The notes beneath the pieces were generated by a model that saw only the letters and a program-made list of their open reading frames with translations, was not told the DNA's origin and did no database searches. Positions 34,482-45,687 of a DNA stretch of 64,000 nt are shown piece by piece. The DNA comes from Agroathelia rolfsii. Lineage: Eukaryota > Basidiomycota > Agaricomycetes > Amylocorticiales > Amylocorticiaceae. Every line of letters starts with the position of its first letter. Position 1 is the stretch's first letter. Both the position numbers and the translations under genes were made by a program. Location of the stretch: NCBI GenBank assembly GCA_018343915.1, contig JABRWF010000004.1, positions 3,410,001 to 3,474,000 of the forward strand, in the 5' to 3' direction.

Positions 34482-36229
34482 GAGAGAAATGGGGGCTGTT
34501 GGATGTTAACATTCAATAAATGCCGCGTCTTAAATATCGTTGTATGCACACCATCCTGGCTGTACGAGTAGCTTTTTTCCGTTTGTCCGTTCTGGGGCGG
34601 ATGCATATTCAATTCAATAGTCAGATGTATGATGATGTACTGTACATTGAACAAACAGAAGTACACCCACCAGTATCGGATGGTGCATCCGGGTAGCAGT
34701 GCTTCGTTAGTGAATAACACCGAAGTATGTTGCATTGGCAGTTGAATGAGTGGCCGTACTGTAATGATGATCTGGTGAGCCGATGCATGGCCCCTAGCCA
34801 TTCATATCTCCGGTACGCAGGCCCGGAGCTGATGCGTAACTGGCTCACGGGAAGTGTGAAGTGAATCATTTGACTTGTGATGGAGACGTAGCTTGGGGCT
34901 CATTGTGCTTAAAATACGAATAAACGTTAACGAATCGGTCGGTAGTAGTAGTGCAGAAACACCCCAGCTACAAGTCTAATTTTGACACACCCATCAACAG
35001 GCAGTCCGGTGTAAATCGATATCCCGCTAGAGAGATGAAGCGCCAATGTGTTTGCACGTGCAGAATCCAAGCCATTGCGACTTCTTTGTCAGTTTAGGAG
35101 AGCAGTATTAGACCAGTCTAGACCATCCAGTGTCAGTGTACTTCTGTCTGTGCGGTAGTGGCCGCGTTCAGTTAAGTTCAATGCCCTTATTCTTGTTTCG
35201 TGGACAAACGACGAGATATATCAAATGATCCGAGTCTTTTGGTCATGCTCACTACGAACAAGTCGGATTATGGTTTTGCTTTGCTTTGCCCCTCGAGTCG
35301 TAGTAAAAAGTGCAGTTATACAGTATTGAAGGTCTTTTTTTATCCATTCTTGTGACCCGTATTATATTATTTCCAGTCTCAGCCACAAAGCCACGGCGCA
35401 CATTTGGTAGTTCAGCGCATTCACCCAATTCAGATTATGCTCCTGAGACTCGTAATAATAAGTTGAATTTCGAACAATACATCTCTTTAAGCTAGGTGAG
35501 CGAATTCATATGAGGTTTGCAGTAATTGAGTGAGCAAAAGCCCGATGATTTCGATCCAGAAATGAGATAGCATGATAGCAACCATAATAACATCTTTGTT
35601 TCTCCAAAAGTCGTAAACTTGAGTTGTTGGATCTTTGAACCGCTCAAACTTCCGAGTCACAATAACACCATGATATGCCACTCAAACAACACTCTTTGCG
35701 GGCCTCCATGCTAATTATGCACCTACCATATAAGAAGAAAATAGGTTAGAGCGTAAAACCTCAAATACTTTGTTCTAGAGAAGGATCGTCCAGGCCGCAC
35801 GATTTATCGCAACCACCTTACTTAACTACCAGTCTGAGTAATACCAACACTGGCACCGCGTTTAGGCTGAATGTGTTGGTTAAATTTCATGGAGAAAACC
35901 AGCTCTGTGTCCAAGAATTCATGGCGGAGAAAGTAATGGTAAGAAAATCAAAATTTTGTGATCACTCAAATGTAGGTAGCCTTAAGATTAATTAAGGTTG
36001 AGACAATAGCGAGAGCTGCGATGATTCGGACTGTCAACATTACACCATATTGGTTATTAGTGGGCAATTTATACCGGCTCGTTTACTTTGATAAACCCCG
36101 CCGAATCTGACTCAGATTTAGAACAAATAAGTTAAATGAATACACGAACGAGTACATAATTTTATATCTATACAATGAGCACATAATCACATCAATTGTG
36201 CAAAGAGACGAAATCAGCTCTTGCAGCAC
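34482..36229. other. Intergenic, no gene supported
   Basis: AT-rich sequence containing the rhamnogalacturonase promoter on its left side. A minus-strand open frame at 35487-35681 has coding-like composition (it contains HGVIVTRKFERFKDPTT) but no start, partner exons or known motif, so I do not call it. Confidence 0.45.
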
Positions 36230-38700
36230 TCAAGGCTCCGGCGCAAACCTGACAATCATCGGCAACTGATGTTTATCAGATCCGACGATCACAGGGTGCT
36301 GCACGACAGCCGTGGTCGCTTTCACCTCCGATTTGGGTACGGCCAACTCGAATTCGAAATCCCTAATGAGTGCAAAGACGAGGGCTTTCATTCTGTGATG
36401 GTCATCAGGGCATAAATGTAAGGGATGGCGTTTTTTCCAAGTCAGAGACAGAAAAACTTTCAGGACAAGACAAGTCACTCACTCAACCAGAGCAAAGCGA
36501 TAGCCAATACAAGCTCTTGGGCCGCCGAGAAAAGTAAAAAGGCGATTGAATACTCCAGGAACCTGTTGCGTCGCCTCGGGAAGGTTGTCCCATCGATCAG
36601 GGCTGCCCATAAGAGAGGAAGTAAACGGGGAAAAGTCAGTCATTTCACATTGTCCCATTATATACTTCCATTTACTGGGGAAGATAATGTAAATCACTCA
36701 CTTAAATTCATCAGCATCAAGTCCCCAAATGTCTTCGGATCTATGTAAAATAGAAATGGGAACACGCAGCCAATCGCCTTTGGATATCCTTTACACGAAA
36801 AAAAAAAATTGTAATCATCTTGATCATCAAGACGGAAAGCACAGAAAAATATTTATTTAGGTTTATACATACCGAATTTCGTTCCGAGTATTTCCATGCC
36901 GATCCACATATGGCTTCGAGACCGGCACGACAGTATCTTCGCTGGCAGCACGGATGGTGAATACGACAGGCGAATGCAACCTCAGCACTTCGCGCGAGAC
37001 TTTTTCGAGGTAGGGTAGTGCATTGAGCTCGTCCATATTAGGGTTACTAGGTGCTGCGCGTAGCTCCTCACGGAGTTTGCGCTGGACATCAGGTGCCTGA
37101 GAAAGTGCGTAGAGGGTCCAAGTGACAGCCGTAGACGTTGTCTCGTGACCGGCTACGAAGAAGGTAGGAACCTCTGGAAAGGCAACAATGAATAAAAGTA
37201 ATATTCACGATGTTAAAGATGAGGAAAGAAATAGACTTACGAGCGATGACGGCATCATCCGATAGCTGAAGACCTTCAGCGGCCATATTTGCTTTTACCA
37301 GCAAGCTGAGAAGATCTTTGCTCTTGTTTGTTTCACCATCTTTCTCGACACTAATCACAGACGTTTTAGCCTTGGCAAGGAGCTCATGTCCGATACGATT
37401 CATCACTGCCTGAGCCTCATCAATGCGTCTGGCCGCTGCTGTTGGCTGTAATGGTCACATCCAAAGTCATAAGTAGGTCAGAGCAGTGCAATTTTATCAT
37501 GCGATGGCACTAACAATAAGACGCAGAGGCGGTATTAACGACTGAAGCACTGCAAACTTAGTTGAACCAGAAGTAAAAAGTGTCGAAAGCGCGCGGTTTA
37601 GCTCGGTGGGCTCGGAATCGGCTAGCGAGTTAAACTCGTAGCCAAAGCCTGCCAATCCTATGATGTCGAGAGTTGTGCGGTTTAACCAACCCAGCATGTC
37701 AACGTGTATCTCAGCTTTCTTGTCTCCTTGGGTGTCTTGGTCGGCGAGGCGAGAAGATAGAATGGTCCCAAGCTATTGTAGTCAATGATACGAGATACAT
37801 TTCTGCAAAAGAAGGCAAAATACCAGTAGTGCTTTCTCGACGAATATCTCACTGATGCCGCGTATTTGAGCAGGGCCAAAAGCAGGGTTCTAAGGAGTGA
37901 ATTAAATCTATTGCATCTTCCACATAGATAAATGTTTACCATGATTCTGCGCTAGAGACATCCGAATATCTTCAGCAATATTTCAAGCAATAATATGCAC
38001 TACACTACCTGAAGTTTGTGATCATGACCTTCCATGAAGAATTAATACGCATTGAGGAAGTCGAGATACCACGGAATTACCTTCGACGACAAGGACACCT
38101 AAATCAAAAAATATATTCATCTCATTGACTCATGGAGCCTGTTGACTCTTACCTGGACCGACTATACGTGACAAATTATAGATGGCGTGATATGGTTTCG
38201 GGAAAAGATCTGTATGCGTGATGATGTGGTTGATCGCCTGGAAAAATAAAACCTAATAAGGAGGACAAGTTGATGTTCTATGCAACCATGTACGAAACCT
38301 TGATGTCACTAGTTAACAACATGGGATTCTGTTCAATGCGGATGAGACTTAGCGAATACTTAACAGCATCTGAAGAATGATGTGAGACTTACTCCAATAA
38401 AATTCTGGAAAGCCATAACATGTCCATATTCTCGCTGCCATTTCTTCTTCTCCTGATACTCGGCCTGTGATATGTAGAATATACCTTTTAGTATCATTGC
38501 AAAGCGACTTGGTAAACACTCTAATTACTTACTTCCGTTTGCTGTATGCTTGTGCCGCTTCCCAGGAGTTTGAAAGCTTTTGGCGGGCCGGGGAGATCCC
38601 AGAGAGGTGAGGTCTGGATTCGGTAGAAGAATCGAATGGTATTAATAATAGCATAGGACACGAGTATGGTAACTGCATAGAACAGAGCAGCAAGTATCAT
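36230..38700 (-). CDS. Cytochrome P450 monooxygenase, membrane-anchored
   Basis: An intron-rich microsomal P450. The N-terminal anchor is [20 protein letters not shown], followed by the proline hinge LWDLPGPP. Further exons give HDHKLQRRIM (C-helix region), [20 protein letters not shown], the I-helix oxygen-binding AGHETTS, the K-helix EVLR (ExxR), and the haem loop [14 protein letters not shown]. The Cys ligand codon is at 36509-36511. The protein ends MIVRFAPEP. These features fit the large mushroom P450 families, but substrate cannot be inferred. ATG 38700 is chosen since it starts the anchor; an upstream in-frame extension to 38760 adds residues not typical of a signal anchor. Exon borders are approximate (a dozen or so exons). 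It neighbours a pectinase and the GH31 array but faces away from the latter. Confidence 0.88.
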
Positions 38701-40412
38701 GGTGGAGGATAACCAAGGAGACCCGAGGTTGCTAGCGCAAGGAAAGGATGGCGCACGCACGAGGCTAAGCCTTGGCTCAAGCTCTGATATGTGATCCGTA
38801 CTAATGAAATCACAGACGCGTCAAAATAGTTACATGACATTAGAACAGGGGTTTTCCGATTTCTTGCATGCGACAGTTTGACTGGCCACAAATTCACCAC
38901 TAGTTTGCATTTTTATCGTACTTGGTGTTCGCTTTCTATTTTTTCCTACGCAGAACGATACTCCTAATTTGTATATCGTTGGATTTCGACTCAATCAAAT
39001 AATAAATCGATTTTGACACAAAGGTCGTGGGCTACGCGCTCCAAGGAACTATACATCGCCGTTATCGTGAAGTGATGATGGTTGCTATATCGGCATGATT
39101 CATACCGACTTCACCGGTCGAATCGACAGTCAGCCCCAAAATCGTCTTTTTAAGTTGATTCCAGTGATTTGGATATTAATGAGTTTTTTTTCTTGAGTAA
39201 CTGAGAAAACAAAGACCATCATTATACTCTAGAACGGGCAAAATTATAAGGGTTATGTAACGGATCGGCAAACAATCGTGTGACATGTCACCTCGTTACC
39301 TGTGATGGTCCATCCGGATCGTCACAGGTTAGCTGTGTCAGGTAAGCAAAAAAAAAAAAAAAAAAAAGGACTGGCACTCTGGGGTTTTCAAAAGAAAAAT
39401 GTCGTTTTTACCGATTTTTTGACAAACCCCTCTACTTTGGATAAAGGACTCGGTGGAAAGATATACATGACCTACTTTTCTGTCAGAGTATAATCATGTG
39501 ATGCTCGCTTTTACCGATCCTTTTACTCAAAGTAAGGTGGTTAGTAGAAGTATTGCTAGAAATAGGGCTTTTCCCTGGAAAACTCCGGAGTGTATATATA
39601 GCAAGCGTCGTGATTTTGCTTCCGATACCACCAATATGGCTGACGCTTATTGTAAGTCACGGCCTTGTAGTCACGGTAACTTGCACATTCGAGTCGATGA
39701 AGTACCAGTCATATCTACCACTAATACTACTACTGCTAATTCATCAAGTCGACTAATTGAGCTGACGAATTCATGATCGGGTTCTCGGGAATCACTGACA
39801 TGTGCTCGGAACACCATGACATCTCAGCTGGTCATTCGGCATACTACTATCAAAGCACGAGTTCAGTAACTCTACCTAGCCGGTACAGCGCGGTTCATGT
39901 GTATCCGGACTTGAGATTTCCACATCAATGGCTTAGGTCTAGATGAATAATTATTCTAAGCGACCTAAACCATACCTGAAAATCCTAGTAAGAATTACAT
40001 TGCAGTACAATGTAATTCTAGTGTCGGGTAGTTTCAGGCATGTGTCTTCGCTCATGGGGCCAGCTCGAAGTTGACGAGACAAGCACATCTTGATGGTAGC
40101 CAAGATCAAACCTATGTGATGTCATCTTTCTCAAGCCGATGTTCTGTACTTCCCTTTCTGTTCGGGTCTTGGAACTCACGATATTTATAAGGCTCTACGT
40201 CACATGTCTACAAGGATTGGCTGTCCATGTCGGCTAGTGTTGCTGACGTCCGCCTCGAGACTTCTCCGTTTGTTTTCTGTCTTCGTCGAATCTGCTTTCA
40301 TGTGTCGTTTCATATTGTGATCATCACGGTTGACCATCGTGATCATCCACCTGAACAGCCTATAATGATCGTGGTCGCTTGTCCAAAGTGGTGTGTATTG
40401 TTCCAAGTCTAC
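38701..40412. other. Intergenic between P450 and GH31 copy 1
   Basis: About 1.7 kb shared by two divergent genes. It contains an A-rich run near 39347-39367, a hairpin at 39975-40038, and TGATCA-containing repeats near 40319-40346 just upstream of the GH31 TATA box. No gene seen. Confidence 0.5.
39975..40038. repeat. Hairpin / cruciform upstream of GH31 copy 1
   Basis: A perfect 12-base stem, AGAATTACATTG (39991-40002) with CAATGTAATTCT (40008-40019), around the 5-base loop CAGTA. Outer arms CCTGAAA (39975-39981) and TTTCAGG (40032-40038) extend the symmetry. It lies about 430 bases before the start codon. Confidence 0.75.
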
Positions 40413-40418
40413 TATAAA
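40413..40418 (+). promoter_or_regulatory. TATA box of GH31 copy 1
   Basis: TATAAA in the context CTATAAAT, 56 bases before ATG 40474. The same context occurs before copies 2 and 3. Confidence 0.65.
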
Positions 40419-40473
40419 TCTTTGCTTCGGGGGAGGAGATGAACCTCGGACTCATTACTCCTCAGACCTCACG

Positions 40474-43400
40474 ATGACCATGAGTGTTTGGATACTACCA
40501 CTGACATTTGTGCTCAGCTGGGCCAAACAGTCATTTTCTCTGCAACAACAAGCATCTGCGAATGATACTTTTACTCCGTCTCTCAATGTTTCGAGTTGTC
40601 CGGGTATACCTGGTAGTTTTCATCCATATTAATGATATGTGCTAATTATCAGTGAAAGGCTACAAGCTTTCGGAACTTCAGAGCACTAACACGGGGCTGA
40701 CTGCATATTTAAACCTTGCTGGCCCTGCTTGCAATGCATTTGGGGAAGACATCGCCAACCTGTCTATCACTGTGTCATACGATACTATCTCCAGGTATAC
40801 ATTCATTAATTAGACAGATTAACAATAAGTATCTTAACGTCACTCTAGGCTTCATGTCGCTATTCGCGACGCTGCAAACGAGCAATTTACTATCCCATCC
40901 GATTATATTTCGCTACCCGACCCACCTACGGAATCTTTTGTTAACTCATCCGACCTTGTGTTCAACTATGAGTCATCGCCCTTTGCATTCTGGATCACCC
41001 GCCGTTCATCGCCAAATGCAACACCACTCTTCGACACACGGATTTCCTCATTGCCACCTACTCCTATTGCGCCTTACAACCCCTCTGATAACGAGACGGG
41101 TTTTGATGGTTTCCCACTCGTCTTCGAAAACCAATACTTGCAACTGACATCTGCACTACCCCTTGACACGAATATCTATGGACTGGGAGAGGTTGTAGCA
41201 AGCAGTGGCTTCCGCAGAGCCATCACCGGCAATGGTTCTTTGCAAACAATGTGGGATACAGGCAACCCTGACCCTGTCGATCAAAACTTGTTTGTGTTAT
41301 CCTTTCTCACCCTTCTCACTATATTGTTAATCCGTACTTTATTGTTGTAGGTATGGTTCGCATTCCATCTATCTCGACCATCGTTATGACGAAAACACAG
41401 AGAGCAGTCTGACACATGGCGTGTTCTTGCTGAATGCCGCCGGTTCGGACACCTTCCTAACGACCCCACCTGGATCTAACGTCTCGCTCATCCAATACCG
41501 CTTGTTGGGTGGTGTCCTGGACTACTACTTCTTCTCCGGCCCCGATCCAAACACCGTCATCTCCCAATACGGCCAGCTGATCGGCCTCCCAGCTTGGGTA
41601 CCTGCGTGGGGATTCGGGTTCCATCTTTGTAGGTGGGGCTATACCAACGTTAGTGTGACAAAGGACCAAGTGACCGCGATGCGCGATGCCGGCATCCCGC
41701 TCGAGACGATGTGGAATGATATCGATCTTTACCTTGCCTACCGTGATTTCACATCGGATCCGGTTTCCTTCCCTGGATCTGAGATGCGGTCATTTATTGA
41801 GGAGTTGGCAAGTCTTTTTTCTTGTAACACATGGCTTCGATTAAAGCTGACTTCGAATCATGTATAGGCATCAAACAATCAACATTGTGAGCAATAGTTG
41901 TACTCAGTGCTTTCTTCCCTAGCTTATGAAGTAAAATACGTCCTCTGCTTTCAGATATTCCTATTGTTGACGCGGCCATCGCTGTGCAGAACAATGCTTC
42001 AGATATTGTGAGTGATTGAAGCCTTTCCTTTATTGTTTCAAAACCAAATTTATAACACATCACCTTTTGAACAGTACTATCCCTACATTCGTGGTCTTGA
42101 GCTGTAAGATGAGAATTAATCAATACATTCGATATACTGACATGTTTACCATCAGGGACACATTCATTAAAAATCCAGATGGCTCAGAGTACGTCGGTCA
42201 GGTCTGGCCTGGGAATACGGTACGACAGATATTCTCTATATAGTATCTATCACTCATCCAATTTATTGTCCTAGGTATTCCCCGATTGGTTTGGAAACAA
42301 CACACAGACTTGGTGGCAAGAGAGTCTGCAGAACTGGAGTAATGGGGGTGTTCAGTTCTCTGGTATTTGGCTCGATATGAATGGTATGTTGGGCATTTAG
42401 TCAGTTCATGGCGGCATTGGAAATATAACACCTTCGACTTTGTTATAGAACCCAGTTCGTTCTGCACTGGTTCTTGGTATGTTCTTCAGCTAGATAGAGC
42501 AACACCGATGACTCAGCCGTTTGTTCATAACACAGCGGAACTGCCTATAGCGAAGCGACTCGAAACTCAGACACCTCTTTGCTACAGTCCCGAACTTCTG
42601 GTAACATATATCGTTTGGTCTTTAGTCACGATAAAAAGCTAGCTTACACTCGTGTCCGCTAGCTGTAAATAAACGTGGTACTGGTGCTGGTAACGAAACC
42701 AATGTAAACCTCAACACTCCTCCATACACCATTCATAACAGTTCGTACTCCTCGATTGTCTCAAAAAGTGTTAACCCGAGCTAATGTATCTTTTTTCGGT
42801 ATTAGATAACGGAGATCTTGCTTCCCAAACGGTATCGCCTAATGCCACTCACGCTAGTGGATACGCCGAGCTTGGTATGTAGCATCCATGCACTCGAGAA
42901 ACCACCCAGTCACTTACCTGCATACACTTGACACATTTCCGAAACAGATGTGCATAACCTCTTTGCTCTCGGAGAAGAGAAGGGTACATTCCAGTCCCTG
43001 CTCAATATCAACCAAGGACAACGTCCGTTCATTATTAGCCGTTCTACTTTCCCTTCTTCTGGTAAATGGACTGGACATTGGGTAAGCCCTCATCTTGGGA
43101 CTGAATGCCGAGCGTCCTGTTTACATTTAGTCATACAGCTTGGTGATAACTTTTCTCTGTGGAGTTATCTGCATTACAACATCCAGGGCATCCTGCAATT
43201 CCAAATCTTCCAGATCCCAATGGTTGGAGCAGGTGTGTTTGACTGCCCCCCTCTGCTTCCTTGCCCTTAAACAGTGCTCTATAGATACTTGTGGTTATAA
43301 TGAGGACACGACCGAAGAATTGTGCAATCGTTGGATGCAACTGTCTGCCTTTGCCCCTTTCTATAGGTAAGGGTCCAACGCTACTATCCAATAATTTTGT

Positions 43401-44350
43401 TTTATAATAAGGATTGCGTAGAAATCACAATAATAAGAACACTATTTCGCAAGAGCCATACAGGTGGCCAAGTGTTGCAGAGGCGTCTATCACCGCCATA
43501 GCCGTCCGCTACTCTCTGCTGCCATATTGGGTACGCGGAGAAGTTGCTCAAATGATACCAGACGTCCGACTAATCTTGACTTCACCTTTATATAGTACAC
43601 CTTGTTCGCGAACGCGTCTTCACTCGGTGTGCCACCAGTCAGAGCACTCTTCTTCGAGTTCCCGAACGAGCCCGAGCTCTTTGCCGTCGATACGCAGTTC
43701 CTTGTCGGTTCGAACATCCTCGTTACACCTGTGTTGACACAAAACGCAACGACAGTCGACGGCATCTTCCCAGGTCGCGGTAACGTTACCTGGCGCGATT
43801 GGTATACACACGAGGTTGTCAATGCTACCGTGGGAGGTAACACGACGCTCTCCGCTCCTTTGGGACACATAAACGTGCATATCCGCGATAGCTCTGCTTT
43901 ACTTATCCACGCGAACCCGCAGTACACGATTGAGCAGACGCGGAAGACGGACTTTACGTTGTTAGTGTCGCAAGCTAAGGACGGATACGCGTTTGGGACA
44001 GCTTATCTCGACGACGGAATCAGCTATCCACCTGGGCCAAGTACGACGGTGTCGTTCACTGCGTCAGAAGGGCAAATCATCATTGACTCAAAAGGCGAGT
44101 ATAACGTGGGACAGCAGTTACAAAATGTTACAGTGCTTGGTACGTGCTTGCGTAGATCTGTGCGGGCATTAGAGCTGTCGCTCACAAATGGTTTTGTCTT
44201 TGAATAGGGCCTGCTTCACAGCCATCAAATGTCAGCGTAGCTGGTCGAGCGATTCAGGGATGGACCTATAATGCAACAGTGCAAAGCTTGCAACTGAAAA
44301 ACCTGGGAATCAATTTGACCGAGGGTACCACAACCATCTCGTGGAAGTGA
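40474..44350 (+). CDS. GH31 alpha-glucosidase, array copy 1
   Basis: A secreted family 31 alpha-glucosidase that releases glucose from maltose and starch-type oligosaccharides. I resolve 19 exons: 40474-40603, 40659-40794, 40849-41289, 41351-41807, 41868-41886, 41955-42007, 42075-42103, 42156-42219, 42275-42383, 42449-42476, 42536-42600, 42663-42740, 42806-42874, 42948-43081, 43139-43232, 43285-43366, 43422-43530, 43596-44139 and 44208-44350. They total 2,784 bases (927 residues) in one frame. A signal peptide begins [17 protein letters not shown]. The nucleophile Asp of GIWLDMNE is at 42374-42376 and the acid/base Asp of WLGDN at 43145-43147. GFHLCRWGY and the C-terminal beta domains are intact. 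Intron 4 (41808-41867) has a GC donor. The linker after SFCTGSC is shorter than in the other copies and relies on a copy-specific splice (42601-42662). Confidence 0.87.
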
Positions 44351-44762
44351 TGGTGACAGAAGTCACGAATAGTTTATTGTAATGGCATGAAGCCTCGTGT
44401 ACTACATCAGTAGTGTGACGAAAGAGTAGCTGACAAGGCTGAGAAGCTATAAGGCTATATTGCCAATGATATTATTAACAATGCGAGTGTAAGATTGATT
44501 GAAGTTGACAAAGTAGTTATCCGTCAAGCTGACGGTGTACATGTGAAATCTATCTTTGGTGCCTGATGATGTCATTGTCATCGAGCCGCGGCAAATTATC
44601 TACCGTTATAAAGGAGGATGCGATTGTGATGGATTGGACTGAATTGAGTACATACTACCTTGGGATTGGACCGTCAAAGACGATAAGTCAAACACAGTCT
44701 GTATCTGATCATCTGGACGTTACCGGACGTTATCGTAGGGCGTTCATTGGACCACACACTTG

Positions 44763-44780
44763 ACGCGTGACGTCACGCGT
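44763..44780. promoter_or_regulatory. Perfect 18-base palindrome with a CRE core
   Basis: ACGCGTGACGTCACGCGT is fully self-complementary and centred on TGACGTCA, the cAMP-response/bZIP site, flanked by two ACGCGT hexamers. It lies 413 bases after copy 1 and about 900 bases before copy 2. Function is inferred only. Confidence 0.55.
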
Positions 44781-44861
44781 ATTTTTCGTGCTTTTTCTAG
44801 TGGTTATTGAGCTTCACATGACACCCCCTTGATTTACATATTCTAATTCTAAGAATATCTC

Positions 44862-45125
44862 AATACAAAGTGCTCAATATGCGGCGTTGATTCTGAATTA
44901 TCACAGCCCCCAAAAGATGCTCCCGCATCTCCAACATTCTCTGAAGAATACCCAGCAGAGCAGTCTTTGGCAACGTCTATTGTGAGTGCAAAGAGCCTTG
45001 GAAAACGACGAGCAATTAGAGGCTCGACGGCTGATCACGACACAACCATTGATAACAAATAGTTGCCACTCAAAAACGAGGCCCGCATGGAACTAGAGAA
45101 TCCAGGCGAAATGATTGAAGATTAG
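44862..45125 (+). pseudogene. Coding-like remnant with an internal stop
   Basis: In one frame this reads like protein: a KCSICG (CxxC) start, then Ser/Pro/Ala-rich sequence containing GKRRAIRGSTADHD, a TAG at 45060-45062, and about 20 further plausible residues to a second stop. No start codon or flanking exons are seen. It may be the tail of a decayed gene or transposon protein. I do not recognise the family. Confidence 0.3.
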
Positions 45126-45622
45126 TCCGATGTTGAACTTTGTTGATCAGACATTGGTGATGGTAATAGTATACTTTTTTTGGATTCAAATCGTGAATTA
45201 AAAGGATTGTATCACATTGAGTGTCTGTGAATATATTGATAATAAAATCTCGAGAATCCATAATTGAAATCTTTTGAATTATGTATTTTTATTACAAGAA
45301 ATGTATAGTACCAATGATTGTGTTGAAATAAATATGCGAAATCTGTTTTTTTACTGAATTCCCGTGCAAGAATTTTGGGATAGATAGTAGCACGGTTTCC
45401 ACCTCATTCGAGATAAACATCTCTGTAAACGAGACTTCGAGTTCTACTACGACGTCTGCATCACATGTCTCTGACCATTACACAGCCAGGATGTCGGCCG
45501 TAAGGCCTTTTCGCCCGTCTTCTTTCCTCTCCGCTTTTCATATGTCATTTTATATTGTCCCATCAACGACCATCGTGACCCTTGCAGCACATGAACAGCC
45601 TCGCGTATTCTTGAACATCGAC

Positions 45623-45628
45623 TATAAA
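45623..45628 (+). promoter_or_regulatory. TATA box of GH31 copy 2
   Basis: TATAAA within CGACTATAAATTCTTG, a stretch shared base for base with copy 3. It lies 65 bases before ATG 45688. Confidence 0.65.
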
Positions 45629-45687
45629 TTCTTGCCCGTGGGGATCCAATGAGCCCCACATTCGTCATCCCCTCAGTCCTCACGACG

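Noticed and set aside
35487..35681. Minus-strand frame with coding-like composition
   Set aside because: Only about 64 codons, no partner exon and no known motif; not enough to call a gene.
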